From contig JAKVCS010000007.1 in NCBI GenBank assembly GCA_022448365.1, positions 36,839 to 100,838 on the forward strand: DNA of 64,000 nt, read 5' to 3'. This document shows positions 26,212 through 35,700 of the stretch, piece by piece (position 1 is the first letter of the stretch; every line of letters starts with the position of its first letter). This DNA comes from Saccharospirillaceae bacterium. Its GTDB lineage: Bacteria; Pseudomonadota; Gammaproteobacteria; Pseudomonadales; Oceanobacteraceae. The notes below the pieces were generated by a model. It made no database searches and was not told the origin of the DNA. It saw only the letters and a program-made list of their open reading frames with translations. The position numbers and the translations under genes were made by a program.

Positions 26212-27606
26212 ATGGCTATCCCCGCTACAGTCATGAAAGTGCTGGATGACTGGCACGTCCCCTATTCACTGACCGATGACGAAGAAGTTTTTCAGCTTAT
26301 GCAAAGTAACCCTCCCGCCTCCTACTCTGCCAAAGTGGCCAACGTTGTTTTCCTCAAGGACGGAGATGGCAAGGTTCAGGTCGTTATCCCGGGCAATCGC
26401 TTACTGGATTTAAACATGCTGGCGCATGAGTTTGGTCGTCAGTTCACAGCACTGTCCGGCGAAGAGCTGCAACACTTAAAGAACAAATTTGGTTTGGATG
26501 AATTTCCGGCGCTGCCGCAAGTCACGGGGGTCGATTCACTGGTGGATGAGACCCTGCTCGAACAACCGGAGCTGTTTATCGTATCCGGCGCTGAACACGA
26601 GTGGTTGAAGGTACCGACGGACGATTTCCGCAATCTCACCTCAAGCTCTCATGTTGGTAATTACACCGCACCGCTGGCCAGTGAAGTCCACCTCAACAGC
26701 CAGGACCAGGACCTGGATGATGTCCATGCTGCCATTCGACAGTTTACCCCGATGCGTATAAAACAACGGCTTGAGGAAACCCTGGATTTACCGCCTTTGC
26801 CGGAAACAGCACGGAAAATTATTGATTTGCGGGTGGATCCGAATGCCGACACCGTCTCGCTGGCACAGGCTGTGGAACTCGATCCTGGTATGTCAGCGCA
26901 GGTAGTCAGTTGGGCGCGTTCACCCTATTACGGCGTGCGCGGAGAGATTAAAACCGTCGAAGATGCGGTGTTAAGGGTGCTGGGGTTTGATCTGGTTATT
27001 AACCTGGCGCTGGGCCTGGCTCTGGGGCGCAGTCTATCGGTTCCCAAGGAAGGTCCTCACGGTTACGCACCGTTCTGGCAGCAAGCTGTGATTACCGCGA
27101 CATTATGCGGCGAGCTGGTGCGTATGATTCCGGCAAGACACCGTCCGAGTCAGGGGTTGGCCTACTTATGCGGTCTGATGCACAACTTCGGATTCCTGGT
27201 GCTGGGGCACGTATTCCCACCACAGTTTTCGTTGGTTAATCGCCATATTGAAGCCAACCCACACATCAATCGCTTTTACATCGAGCGCCATTTGCTGGGC
27301 ATGACCCGCGAACAGGTGTCCAGCTGCTTGATGCAACAATGGCGGATGCCGGAGGAGCTGGTCACGGCCCTGCGGCAGCAGCACAACGCACAGTTCGACG
27401 GCGAGCATAAGGAATATGCACAGATTCTTTATGTTGCTACCCGCAGCCTGCGTCGCCATGGTTTTGGTGACGGACCGTTCGAATTACCGGAACAGTACAT
27501 TCTTGATGATCTGGGACTTACTCAGGAAAGGGTTGATGAATTAACCGCAAATGTTATGACCAAGATGGATGATCTGAATGAGCTGGTAAGCCTGCTCAAT
27601 AAATAA
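26212..27606 (+). CDS. YbaK-like domain fused to HDOD domain
   Basis: 464 residues from ATG 26212, with AAGGAT upstream. The first 150 residues resemble the YbaK/ProX aminoacyl-tRNA-deacylase fold (VPYSLTDDEEVF, KVANVVFLKDGDGKVQVVIPG). The C-terminal half is an HDOD signalling domain starting LPPLPETARKII, with AVELDPGMSAQVVSWARSPYYG and VLRVLGFDLVINLALGL. HDOD proteins act in signalling without the catalytic His-Asp of true HD domains. The combination is known in Pseudomonas-type genomes; the ligand is unknown. Confidence 0.75.
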   Translation: MAIPATVMKVLDDWHVPYSLTDDEEVFQLMQSNPPASYSAKVANVVFLKDGDGKVQVVIPGNRLLDLNMLAHEFGRQFTALSGEELQHLKNKFGLDEFPALPQVTGVDSLVDETLLEQPELFIVSGAEHEWLKVPTDDFRNLTSSSHVGNYTAPLASEVHLNSQDQDLDDVHAAIRQFTPMRIKQRLEETLDLPPLPETARKIIDLRVDPNADTVSLAQAVELDPGMSAQVVSWARSPYYGVRGEIKTVEDAVLRVLGFDLVINLALGLALGRSLSVPKEGPHGYAPFWQQAVITATLCGELVRMIPARHRPSQGLAYLCGLMHNFGFLVLGHVFPPQFSLVNRHIEANPHINRFYIERHLLGMTREQVSSCLMQQWRMPEELVTALRQQHNAQFDGEHKEYAQILYVATRSLRRHGFGDGPFELPEQYILDDLGLTQERVDELTANVMTKMDDLNELVSLLNK

Positions 27607-27670
27607 CGTAACGGCCTCTGACAGACCCGGATAACAGTGTTTGCAGAGGCCATGCCCCGATCAGGAGGCT

Positions 27671-28435
27671 TTAGCTATCCGATTGTCGGTTCCAGCTCAA
27701 ACATTCTTCCAGCGTCACCCCTTTACCACCAAAAATATCCAGCGCACTGCCAATGGTTAAATCGACCTTACCGTTGGATAACTCGTGCACCCGCTTTAAG
27801 TCGTCCAGAGAACGGGCGCCACCAGCATAGGTCATAGGAATGGTTGAATGCTCGCCGAGCATGGCCACCAGCTGCTCATCAATACCGGCCTGTAAACCTT
27901 CCACATCGGCGGCATGAATCAGAAACTCGTCACAGTGGCTGGCCAGCTCACGCAGATTCTTAGCGTTCACTGCAGTAGCGGTAACCGTCTGCCAGCGATC
28001 GGTGGCAATGTTCCAGCCATCATCGGTTCGGCGACAACTTAAATCGAGAATCAGACGATCTTTACCGGTCTCTTTTTTCAGCTGTTCTAAACGCTCCCAG
28101 CTGAACTGACCGTCTTCAAACAAATACGAAGTGACAATCACATGAGAAGCTCCCGCTTCCAGGAATTCAGCGGCATTACCCTGGTTCACCCCGCCACCAA
28201 ACTGTAAACCCTGCGGCCAGGCCGCCAGTGCTTTTAAAGCTTCATCTTTATTGCCCGGACCGAGCGCAATGACATGGCCACCGAGTAAATCATGCTTGCG
28301 ATACAGCTCAGCGTAATACGCCGCATCGTGATCACTGACGAAGTTAGTATCAGCACCCTGATCATTCAGGCTGCCACCAACAATTTGTTTTACCTTGCCT
28401 TGGTGAAGGTCAATGCATGGGCGAAATTGGGTCAT
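27671..28435 (-). CDS. hisA: Eukaryotic-type HisA (BBM II isomerase)
   Basis: 254 residues, very close in pattern to yeast HIS6: CIDLHQGKVKQIVGG at 7-21, TNFVSDH, AAYYAELY, GGHVIALGPGN, LQFGGGVNQGN, RLILDLSCRRTDDG, EFLIHAADVEGLQAGID and VDLTIGSALDIFGG. This is the eukaryotic-type phosphoribosylformimino-AICAR ribotide isomerase (histidine pathway), which differs from the usual bacterial HisA. It is not in a his operon here. Whether the genome also has the usual hisA cannot be seen. Confidence 0.88.
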   Translation of the reverse strand: MTQFRPCIDLHQGKVKQIVGGSLNDQGADTNFVSDHDAAYYAELYRKHDLLGGHVIALGPGNKDEALKALAAWPQGLQFGGGVNQGNAAEFLEAGASHVIVTSYLFEDGQFSWERLEQLKKETGKDRLILDLSCRRTDDGWNIATDRWQTVTATAVNAKNLRELASHCDEFLIHAADVEGLQAGIDEQLVAMLGEHSTIPMTYAGGARSLDDLKRVHELSNGKVDLTIGSALDIFGGKGVTLEECLSWNRQSDS

Positions 28436-28488
28436 AATTTTCTCGGTATCGAAAAATACATTCTTAAATACTTCTCAGAATTTTCTGA

Positions 28489-29253
28489 TTAACCCGCGCG
28501 CATTTTTAATAACGCAGCAATATCAAAACTGCCATCGTCGCGGGTTTGGTATTTATTCCAGTCCGGTTTTTTCCGGTCCACAGCCACCATGGTCATACGG
28601 TCGGCCAGTTCATTACCTTCTGTACCTGCATGTGCTTTCACATGAGACAGAATTAATTTGTCTTTGATTGTATTAAACAACGCGTAAGCCCGTTTAATCA
28701 TTTCTAAATTCTGGATGTCACCGTCTTTGCGTTTCCAGCCACGCTTTTCCCAACCCGGTGCCCAATCGCGGATGCACTGAATCGAATACATCGAGTCACA
28801 ACGAACCTGGGCTGTTTTACCCTGGGCAATGACTTTTTCCGATAACACCAGCGACTGATACAAAGCATTCAGTTCAGCGGAATTATTGGTGCCGTTTGGA
28901 TTGTACATGCCGTACCACAGCTGGATCAGCTGATCGGCACGGTAAATGGCGATACCAGAACCCGCCTTGCCAGGATTCGGCTCACAGCCGCCATCACAAT
29001 AAAAGGTATAGTCAGTAGTGAAGGTTTCGGCTTTGGCAGCAGGTTTCGGCTTGGCTTTGCCTTTGGCCTTAGAGCCGGACGCAGCCGCTTGTATCGTTGC
29101 CGGGCGACCATAAGCCGCCAGCGCTTCAGCCTCGCTGGTAAAGGATTTATAGCGCGCGCCCGGAAAGCCATCGACCTGTTTCTTCGCCGTTGGCCAATCT
29201 CTGTAGATACCTGGCTTATGACCAGTCCAAATCACGTAAAACTTTTTTGCCAT
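28489..29253 (-). CDS. rnhA: Ribonuclease H with N-terminal viroplasmin domain
   Basis: 254 residues. Residues 1-50 (YVIWTGHKPGIYRDWPTAKKQ, YGRPA) form the caulimovirus viroplasmin-like RNA/DNA-hybrid-binding domain that is found on eukaryotic-type RNase H1. An Ala/Lys-rich linker follows. The RNase H core carries the catalytic acids in YCDGGCEPNPG, NSAELNALY, RCDSMYS and ELADRM. Removes RNA from RNA:DNA hybrids. It precedes hisA on the same strand (gap about 53 bases). Confidence 0.9.
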   Translation of the reverse strand: MAKKFYVIWTGHKPGIYRDWPTAKKQVDGFPGARYKSFTSEAEALAAYGRPATIQAAASGSKAKGKAKPKPAAKAETFTTDYTFYCDGGCEPNPGKAGSGIAIYRADQLIQLWYGMYNPNGTNNSAELNALYQSLVLSEKVIAQGKTAQVRCDSMYSIQCIRDWAPGWEKRGWKRKDGDIQNLEMIKRAYALFNTIKDKLILSHVKAHAGTEGNELADRMTMVAVDRKKPDWNKYQTRDDGSFDIAALLKMRAG

Positions 29254-29405
29254 TCACTTTCCGCTATTCTGCATTCAACCCAAGACGGACTGTTTCGATC
29301 AGGTTGCGCATCTTAGCAGAAAAGCACCTTTACGGGCCTCATTAAACATTGGTAACCTTCGGTCACTTAGAAAAATAACCCGATCGAATACGATACAGGT
29401 GCCTG

Positions 29406-29906
29406 ATGATTGAATTAACCGTGAACGGCGTAAAACATGCGCTGGATGTTGAAGCAGATACACCACTGCTGTGGGTCGTGCGTGATTTTCTTGACCTCAA
29501 AGGCAGTAAATTTGGTTGTGGTGCCGGTTTATGCGGTGCCTGCACCATGCATTTAAATGGTATGCCAATCCGTACCTGCATCACTCCGGTCACTGCGGCG
29601 GCTGGCCAGCATATCACCACCATTGAAGGTGTTGGCTCGCCCGATAACCTCAGCACCGTGCAACAAGCCTGGATCGATAATAACGTGCCACAGTGTGGTT
29701 ATTGCCAGTCAGGCCAGATTATGGCAGCGACGGCTCTGTTGCGGGACAACCCAACGCCATCCGACCAGGATATCGATAATGCCATGAGCGGTAACATCTG
29801 CCGTTGTGGCACCTACCCTCGTATCAAAAAAGCCATTAAACAAGCTGCGGGCAATTTATCCGCAGAACGCAACAGCGACTTGTTCAAGGAGGTGACCTAT
29901 GGTTGA
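29406..29906 (+). CDS. [2Fe-2S] subunit of isoquinoline 1-oxidoreductase/xanthine dehydrogenase type enzyme
   Basis: 166 residues. N-terminal plant-type [2Fe-2S] domain with [18 protein letters not shown], then the all-helical second cluster domain with [12 protein letters not shown] and [12 protein letters not shown]. This is the small electron-transfer subunit of the IorA type. The next gene overlaps by 8 bases and encodes the Moco subunit. Substrate unknown. Confidence 0.9.
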   Translation: MIELTVNGVKHALDVEADTPLLWVVRDFLDLKGSKFGCGAGLCGACTMHLNGMPIRTCITPVTAAAGQHITTIEGVGSPDNLSTVQQAWIDNNVPQCGYCQSGQIMAATALLRDNPTPSDQDIDNAMSGNICRCGTYPRIKKAIKQAAGNLSAERNSDLFKEVTYG

Positions 29907-32142
29907 TTCAACGAACACTTCGATAAGTCGCCGTACCTTCCTGAAAGCCACTTCGGTTACCGGTGGTGGTCTGATGATGACCATGGCTTTACCGGCCTGC
30001 AGCACGCTGAAAAATGGTGGTGTAAATGTTGATAACGGTAAAGAAGGCTGGGATTCCAACGCCTGGGTGCGCATCGATACCGATAACACCATTCATTTTG
30101 TACTCGACCGTACCGAGATGGGTCAGAACACCTACACGGGCATGACTTCATTATTGGCGGAAGAACTGGAAATTGATCCAGAGGTGGTCGAAGTTGAATT
30201 CGCCGGTGTTGATTCTGCTTACCGGAATACCATTTATAAATTGCAGATTACCGGCGGCAGCACCAGTGTGAGTTCCAGCTGGCAGGTCATTCGCGAATGT
30301 GGCGCTGCAACCCGTATGATGCTGATTCAGGCCGCTGCGAATACCTGGGGTGTTAAAGCCGATCAGTGCTATGCCGAACTGGGTCATGTTATTAACAAAA
30401 ATAACGGAAAAAAAATCGCTTACGGTCAGCTGGCAACCATTGCTGCAACTTACGCCATTCCTTCCGATATTACGCTGAAAGATAAATCCGAATTTAAAGT
30501 GATCGGTAAATACAACAAGCGCCTGGATGCGAAAAAGAAAGCAACCGGTACCGCTGACTTTGGCATCGATACCGATCTGCCGGGCATGTTGTACGCGGTT
30601 GTAACCCGTGCGGGTCGTTGGGACAGCAAGGTTAAAAGTTTTGATGCCAGTGCGGCGAAGAAAGTGGCCGGTGTCGTTGATGTGTTCGAAATTAATGCAC
30701 CAGCTGCAGTAGGCGTTGCCGTGGTTGCCAAAAGTTACTGGCAAGCGCGTAAAGCCCAACAACAGTTAACCGTTGAGTGGCACAACAGCACATTAAATAA
30801 CGTCAGTGATGACAGCATCTTCCGGCAGTATCAAACCGATATGGCAGAAGACAGCGGTAAAAACGTGCGTGATGAAGGTGATATTTCCGAAGCACTGGAG
30901 TCAGCCTCTTCGACAATCACGGCTGAATTTAAAATGCCATTCCTGGCTCACGCAACACTTGAGCCACAGAACTGCACCGCTTGGGCGAAAAAAGACGGTA
31001 TGGAAATCTGGGCGCCCACTCAGGGTCCGAGCATGGCACAGGTTGCTGCCGCGAAAGCCAGCCGTTATTCGCTGAACGATATTAAGGTCAACGTCACCTT
31101 TATCGGAGGTGGTTTTGGTCGCCGTATTAATAACGACTTCGTGGCTGAAGCCGCAGCCATTTCCGACAAGCTGCAACAGCCGATTAAATTAATCTGGTCG
31201 CGTGAAGAAGACACCAAGCGTGACTTCTATCGTCCATCCAGTTATCACCAGCTAACGGCAACGTTAGATCAACAAGGTGATATCACCGGTTGGCAGCATC
31301 AGATGGCTGGCTCTGGTGTGTTCGATTATTTTGTTGGTGAAGCGGCTCCGGCTCAATACCCATTTGCTCCCAAATTTATGTACGGCATGTTAGAAAGCGC
31401 CGGTAAAATGGGTGAAGGTATTATTGCACCGGCAGACGGCTCCATTTTTGAGGGTGCCGGAGCCTTACCTTATGAATTTGAGAGTATTTCCGTCGACTAT
31501 AAAAAATCCGACTCCGGTATTTTAGTCGGTAACTGGCGCAGCGTCGGTTTCTCACACAACGGCTTTATTACCGAAACTTTTATGGACCAGCTGGCTGACA
31601 GCCAGAAGAAAGATCCGGTTCAGTTCCGCCTGGATTTACTAAAAGGTCATCCTCGTGCCACTAACGTGCTGAAAACAGCAGCCGAGAAAGCTAACTGGGG
31701 GTCACCACTTCCGGGTTGTACTCAGGGTGTTTCGCTGCACAAATCGTTTGGTACCTGGGTGGCTGAAATTGCCGACGTCGAAGTCAATGGCAGCCGCCTG
31801 AAAGTAAAACGTGTGGTGTGTGTGGTCGACTGTGGTCAGGTAGTAAACCCGGACACCGTTGAGGCACAAATGGAAGGCGGGATTATTTTCGGTTTAACCG
31901 CCACTTTGTACGGAAAAATCACCATCGTGGATGGCGAGCCACAGCAAAATAACTTCTACGATTATCAGTTGTTGCGTATGAACGAATCGCCGGATATTCA
32001 GGTTCATATCATCGACAGCGATGAAAAACCGACGGGCGTTGGTGAACCAGGTGTTCCACCAATTGCTGCGGCAATCGCTAATGCGGTCACCCGTAAAACC
32101 GGCCAGCGTTTTAATAGTTTGCCACTGGAACTGAAGAGCTGA
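29899..32142 (+). CDS. Molybdopterin subunit of IorB-type oxidoreductase
   Basis: 747 residues. A Tat-type signal ([15 protein letters not shown]) at residues 9-23 predicts export with cofactor bound. The xanthine-dehydrogenase-type molybdenum-cofactor fold follows, e.g. [28 protein letters not shown] and [18 protein letters not shown] with the catalytic Glu. The frame begins within the end of the [2Fe-2S] gene, so the two are coupled. Substrate is unknown; aldehydes and N-heterocycles are typical for the family. The neighbours XdhC and MobA-like proteins support Moco maturation. Confidence 0.88.
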   Translation: MVDSTNTSISRRTFLKATSVTGGGLMMTMALPACSTLKNGGVNVDNGKEGWDSNAWVRIDTDNTIHFVLDRTEMGQNTYTGMTSLLAEELEIDPEVVEVEFAGVDSAYRNTIYKLQITGGSTSVSSSWQVIRECGAATRMMLIQAAANTWGVKADQCYAELGHVINKNNGKKIAYGQLATIAATYAIPSDITLKDKSEFKVIGKYNKRLDAKKKATGTADFGIDTDLPGMLYAVVTRAGRWDSKVKSFDASAAKKVAGVVDVFEINAPAAVGVAVVAKSYWQARKAQQQLTVEWHNSTLNNVSDDSIFRQYQTDMAEDSGKNVRDEGDISEALESASSTITAEFKMPFLAHATLEPQNCTAWAKKDGMEIWAPTQGPSMAQVAAAKASRYSLNDIKVNVTFIGGGFGRRINNDFVAEAAAISDKLQQPIKLIWSREEDTKRDFYRPSSYHQLTATLDQQGDITGWQHQMAGSGVFDYFVGEAAPAQYPFAPKFMYGMLESAGKMGEGIIAPADGSIFEGAGALPYEFESISVDYKKSDSGILVGNWRSVGFSHNGFITETFMDQLADSQKKDPVQFRLDLLKGHPRATNVLKTAAEKANWGSPLPGCTQGVSLHKSFGTWVAEIADVEVNGSRLKVKRVVCVVDCGQVVNPDTVEAQMEGGIIFGLTATLYGKITIVDGEPQQNNFYDYQLLRMNESPDIQVHIIDSDEKPTGVGEPGVPPIAAAIANAVTRKTGQRFNSLPLELKS

Positions 32143-32337
32143 TCTTTTAAAGCACTGGAGCAAAGAACGCCGCACATTTAACGTCGACACGCAGCAAGTC
32201 CGTCCATGTATGCTCTCTTATAGCGTCCCTGCTATAAAAGGTCGACTCATAAATATCTGGCGCTCTTTACTCGGGTAAACCGCAACGGCTTTCTGATTTA
32301 TCAGATTCGGTAGTGTATTTAATCAGAGCGACCTTGA

Positions 32338-32392
32338 GCAGCAGGGATGCTGCACCAGAGCCTCGAGGGACATATTCACGGCGTGTCACGAG
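32338..32392. repeat. Pair of hairpins in the gap before the XdhC gene
   Basis: GCAGCA and TGCTGC pair around a GGGA loop (32338-32353), followed by a second imperfect hairpin in which GACA pairs with TGTC and CTCG with CGAG. The layout resembles dispersed intergenic palindromes of this bacterial group. No second copy is seen in this window, so a repeat class cannot be proven. Confidence 0.35.
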
Positions 32393-32436
32393 ATTAAATT
32401 CGCTACCGGATCAGCAACGACGACTAAAAGTACCTC

Positions 32437-33378
32437 ATGAACGGCAGTAACTGGCACCTTTTACAACAGCTTCTGTACTGGTTAGATCAGGGAATTGAAC
32501 CCTGGTTAGCAACCGTACTGGAGACCTATGGCTCTTCGCCACGCCCGGTTGGTTCTCTCATGATGTATCACCCGGATAAAGGCGTCGTAGGTTCATTGTC
32601 CGGTGGTTGTATCGAGCAGGAGTTAATCGAACAGCTTTCAAACAGTGAACCAAGCTGCCCAACCGTCATTCGTTACGGCGGTGATGCCGAACAACAACAA
32701 CGCCTGCAACTGCCTTGCGGCGGCCATCTCGATGTACTGCTGGAAAAAGTCGATCAAAACCAACAATTCCATTTTCAGCAATTATTGTTGGCATTAAAAC
32801 AGCGTCATCATATTGGCCGTCAGATTAATTTAGTCAGCGGTGAACTCAACATCATCGATGACGAAAACCTGCCAAAAGATATACAGCGTGACGGCGATAT
32901 TATTCAGCACGCATTACGGCCCCACGATAAATTATTAATGGTGGGAGCTGGTGAAGTCGCACGCTGCGTTGCTGAAATTGCAAAGAACCTCGAATTCGAT
33001 ATTACACTCTGTGACTTTCGCGATGAGTTTCTGCAAGGATGGCAGGTCGATGGCGTCACTGTTATTAAAGGAATGCCCGACGATCTGATTGCCGAATCTT
33101 TCACCGATAAACACTGTGCCATTATTGCACTGGCACACGATCCTCGCATCGACGATATGGCGATGTTAGAAGCACTAAACTCAAACGCTTTTTACATTGG
33201 TGCTATGGGGTCGCTGAAAACCTCCACTAAACGTCGCGAGCGGTTGCTGGCATTGGACATCAAGCAGAAACAGCTGGAAAAATTGCATGCGCCTATCGGC
33301 ATGGATATCGGCAGTAAAACGCCCTACGAAATTGCTTTGTCGATAATGGCACACGTCGTTCAGTATCGACCCGCATAA
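32437..33378 (+). CDS. XdhC family molybdoenzyme maturation protein
   Basis: 313 residues. N-terminal XdhC/CoxI domain (ATVLETYGSSPRPVGSLMMYH, GSLSGGCIEQEL), C-terminal Rossmann-like domain with LMVGAGEVAR and FYIGAMGSLKTSTKRRERL. XdhC proteins bind and help sulfurate the molybdenum cofactor for xanthine-dehydrogenase-type enzymes, here the enzyme just upstream. Confidence 0.9.
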   Translation: MNGSNWHLLQQLLYWLDQGIEPWLATVLETYGSSPRPVGSLMMYHPDKGVVGSLSGGCIEQELIEQLSNSEPSCPTVIRYGGDAEQQQRLQLPCGGHLDVLLEKVDQNQQFHFQQLLLALKQRHHIGRQINLVSGELNIIDDENLPKDIQRDGDIIQHALRPHDKLLMVGAGEVARCVAEIAKNLEFDITLCDFRDEFLQGWQVDGVTVIKGMPDDLIAESFTDKHCAIIALAHDPRIDDMAMLEALNSNAFYIGAMGSLKTSTKRRERLLALDIKQKQLEKLHAPIGMDIGSKTPYEIALSIMAHVVQYRPA

Positions 33379-33477
33379 CTCCTGTCTGTTCGACCTTTTA
33401 CCGCACTCTCACCAGTAGCGGCAGGCTCAATCCCTATGCTAGTGTCGAAAGTCAGTTATCCACATCAAGGGCAATCA

Positions 33478-34071
33478 ATGACGGTTGGAGTTGTATTATT
33501 AGCCGCAGGCTGCAGCCAACGTTTTGGCAGTGATAAACGTCATGCGCCCTTCCCGGAATCGGAACAGGTGAAGTCATCGGTTCTGCTCAGTACGCTGAGT
33601 CAGATACGCGCCAGCAAGCTGCCCTGTTTTGTCGTGCTCCGTCCGGGAGATCGGTCGCTGGGTTTGCAACTGAATCAGCTGAACGTTGAATGGGGCATTT
33701 GCCCGGATGCTCACTTGGGCATGGGTCATAGCCTGGCCTTTGGTGTGCATTCGACCCAGCATTGGCAGGGATGGCTGATCGCACTCGCTGATATGCCCTG
33801 GGTCCTGGCAACCACCTATCAGGCTTTGGCCGCTCGGTTGAATGGCGAAAACATCATCAGACCTTGCGTTGCTGGATCTGGCTCGACAGCAAAGCCGGGC
33901 AATCCGGTTGCCTTCTCTCAAACCTTCGCCTTTGAACTGATGCAATGCTGCGGCGACCGTGGCGCACGTCATGTGATTGCAGCCAACCCCCATCAGATCG
34001 AGAACCTCCAGGTAAACGATCCTGGCATTCTGCGCGATATCGATCGCCCCACTGACTTGCCACGCTCATAG
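33478..34071 (+). CDS. MobA-like nucleotidyltransferase (MocA/CoxI-associated)
   Basis: 197 residues from ATG 33478, which has AAGGGCA upstream. The signature GVVLLAAGCSQRFGSDKRH, with the conserved Gly, Arg and Lys of NTP-transferase folds, is at the N terminus. Members of this group (MocA) attach CMP to the molybdenum cofactor, others guanylate it. It is placed directly after the XdhC gene, fitting cofactor maturation for the neighbouring enzyme. Confidence 0.8.
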   Translation: MTVGVVLLAAGCSQRFGSDKRHAPFPESEQVKSSVLLSTLSQIRASKLPCFVVLRPGDRSLGLQLNQLNVEWGICPDAHLGMGHSLAFGVHSTQHWQGWLIALADMPWVLATTYQALAARLNGENIIRPCVAGSGSTAKPGNPVAFSQTFAFELMQCCGDRGARHVIAANPHQIENLQVNDPGILRDIDRPTDLPRS

Positions 34072-34192
34072 CACATAGAGCCATAGCCAACCGGCCTTAC
34101 TTTTGTTAAAACAGACGAATAACGATTGGTTTGAGCGGTTTTTGCACCGATAGACCAATGCTTTCGGATAGCATCTGACGAAGGAAGTGCGG

Positions 34193-34861
34193 ATGAGAAG
34201 TTTGGCTGTATTGTTATTGTTGCTGGTTAGTTCCCTCTCACAGGCCAGCAGTTCTCAACTACAAAAATTAGAATTATTGTCTTATCGGCTCTCTTCCTCA
34301 TTCGCGACCTATATCTTTTTTGAAGGTCAGCAGGAATATCTGCAACAAGCTAAACAACACCTGCAACAGGGCAGTCAGTTACTCGCCTCTCTTGCGCAAC
34401 AGCATCCGAATATTCAAAAAAAATGGCAAACGGCACAAACGTTTATCGCTGACAATGAAAACCGTTCATTCGAAGGTTTTGATATGACGCTGGAAGCTGG
34501 CTGGAGTTTATTAACTCTGGACCTGCAGGAAGAAATTGCTGCACTGAATCCGCGTGAACACAGTTCTGCGGCCTTCCGACTGCGTTTAGAACTGGAACAG
34601 ATTCTGGTGCACTACATGAAATTCGCCAACTCCACCACCGGCGGCTATGGCGTTAGCCGGGCAAGCGACACCATTGAAGATAAAGTTGCCCGGGCAGAAG
34701 CGATTATTAATCAGAGTTTTGCTGACAATGGCCGGTTACAACGCAAGTGGAGTTACATCAAAAAAACCATCTTGGCGTACAACTCAAACACCGCACCTTA
34801 TATTGTGATGCGGGTGTTTGATGATATGCGGTTCATGATATCCGGCAACGAACAACAATAA
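34193..34861 (+). CDS. Exported helical protein, unknown function
   Basis: 222 residues from ATG 34193 (AAGGAAG just upstream; GTG 34187 would overlap it). A signal peptide ends near SQAS. The rest is helical with many Gln and Leu residues (QQEYLQQAKQHLQQGSQLL), likely a coiled-coil or helical-bundle periplasmic protein. No family recognised. Confidence 0.55.
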   Translation: MRSLAVLLLLLVSSLSQASSSQLQKLELLSYRLSSSFATYIFFEGQQEYLQQAKQHLQQGSQLLASLAQQHPNIQKKWQTAQTFIADNENRSFEGFDMTLEAGWSLLTLDLQEEIAALNPREHSSAAFRLRLELEQILVHYMKFANSTTGGYGVSRASDTIEDKVARAEAIINQSFADNGRLQRKWSYIKKTILAYNSNTAPYIVMRVFDDMRFMISGNEQQ

Positions 34862-34872
34862 ATCTCAGATAA

Positions 34873-35628
34873 TTAAACCGGATTATCGATATCCACAAAT
34901 TCAACATTTAAGTTAAATTCTTCTGCCAGGTATTCACCCAGCGCTTTGGCGCCATAACGTTCGGTAGCATGGTGCCCGGCGCTAAAGAAGTGTGTCCCGG
35001 TTTCACGGGCCAGATGCACTGCCGGCTCGTTAATTTCACCGGTTAAATAGGCATCAACCCCGGCATCAATGGCAGTCTGCAGATACCCCTGAGCTCCCCC
35101 GGTACACCAGGCGATGGTTTCAATCATATCGCCGTCTTCGCCAATATGCAGCGGTTCACGTTGCAGACATCCAGCAATCCAGGCGCGAAATTCTTTGCCA
35201 CTCATGGGTCTAGGCAAGCGACCAATATTGCCCGGCTTGGATAAATCATGTTCATCAATCGGGCCGTCTACCTGAAGACCGAGGACATCCGCCAACTGAA
35301 CGTTATTACCATAAACAGGATGAACATCCAGCGGCAGGTGATAACCAATCAGATTGATATCATGCGCTAACAGCGCTTTCAGGCGTTCTTTTTTGATTCC
35401 GATAACACGCTGATCTTCACCTTTCCAAAAATAGCCGTGGTGAACCAGCAAGGTGTCGGCACCGCGTTCAATGGCCACATCAATCAGGGCTTGATTGGCG
35501 GTCACGCCGGTAATGATTTTGCTGACTTGTTCTTTGCCTTCGACCTGTAAACCATTAGGACAATAATCGCGAATGCGCGCAGACTGTAATAATGTATCGA
35601 GATGCTTGATTAGCTGGCGGCGATCCAT
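34873..35628 (-). CDS. Nif3-like dinuclear metal protein (YbgI)
   Basis: 251 residues from ATG 35628, with AGGATT just upstream. N terminus LDTLLQSARIRDYCPNGLQVEG, then a His-rich metal site: LLVHHGYFWKG, IGYHLPLDVHPVYGNN and a late GHHATERYG. Members form toroidal hexamers with two metal ions; the reaction remains unclear. It is divergent from the DegS-like gene, an arrangement seen for algW in Pseudomonas. Confidence 0.88.
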   Translation of the reverse strand: MDRRQLIKHLDTLLQSARIRDYCPNGLQVEGKEQVSKIITGVTANQALIDVAIERGADTLLVHHGYFWKGEDQRVIGIKKERLKALLAHDINLIGYHLPLDVHPVYGNNVQLADVLGLQVDGPIDEHDLSKPGNIGRLPRPMSGKEFRAWIAGCLQREPLHIGEDGDMIETIAWCTGGAQGYLQTAIDAGVDAYLTGEINEPAVHLARETGTHFFSAGHHATERYGAKALGEYLAEEFNLNVEFVDIDNPV

Positions 35629-35700
35629 AATCCTAGTACCCTGTTCGCTCAGTATAAAAACTCTAATTTTATGGCCGATGGCAGGGGCCAGGCAACTCAC

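Noticed and set aside
27612..27651. Terminator between the HDOD gene and hisA
   Set aside because: GGCCTCTG pairs with CAGAGGCC but the loop is long and there is no T run.
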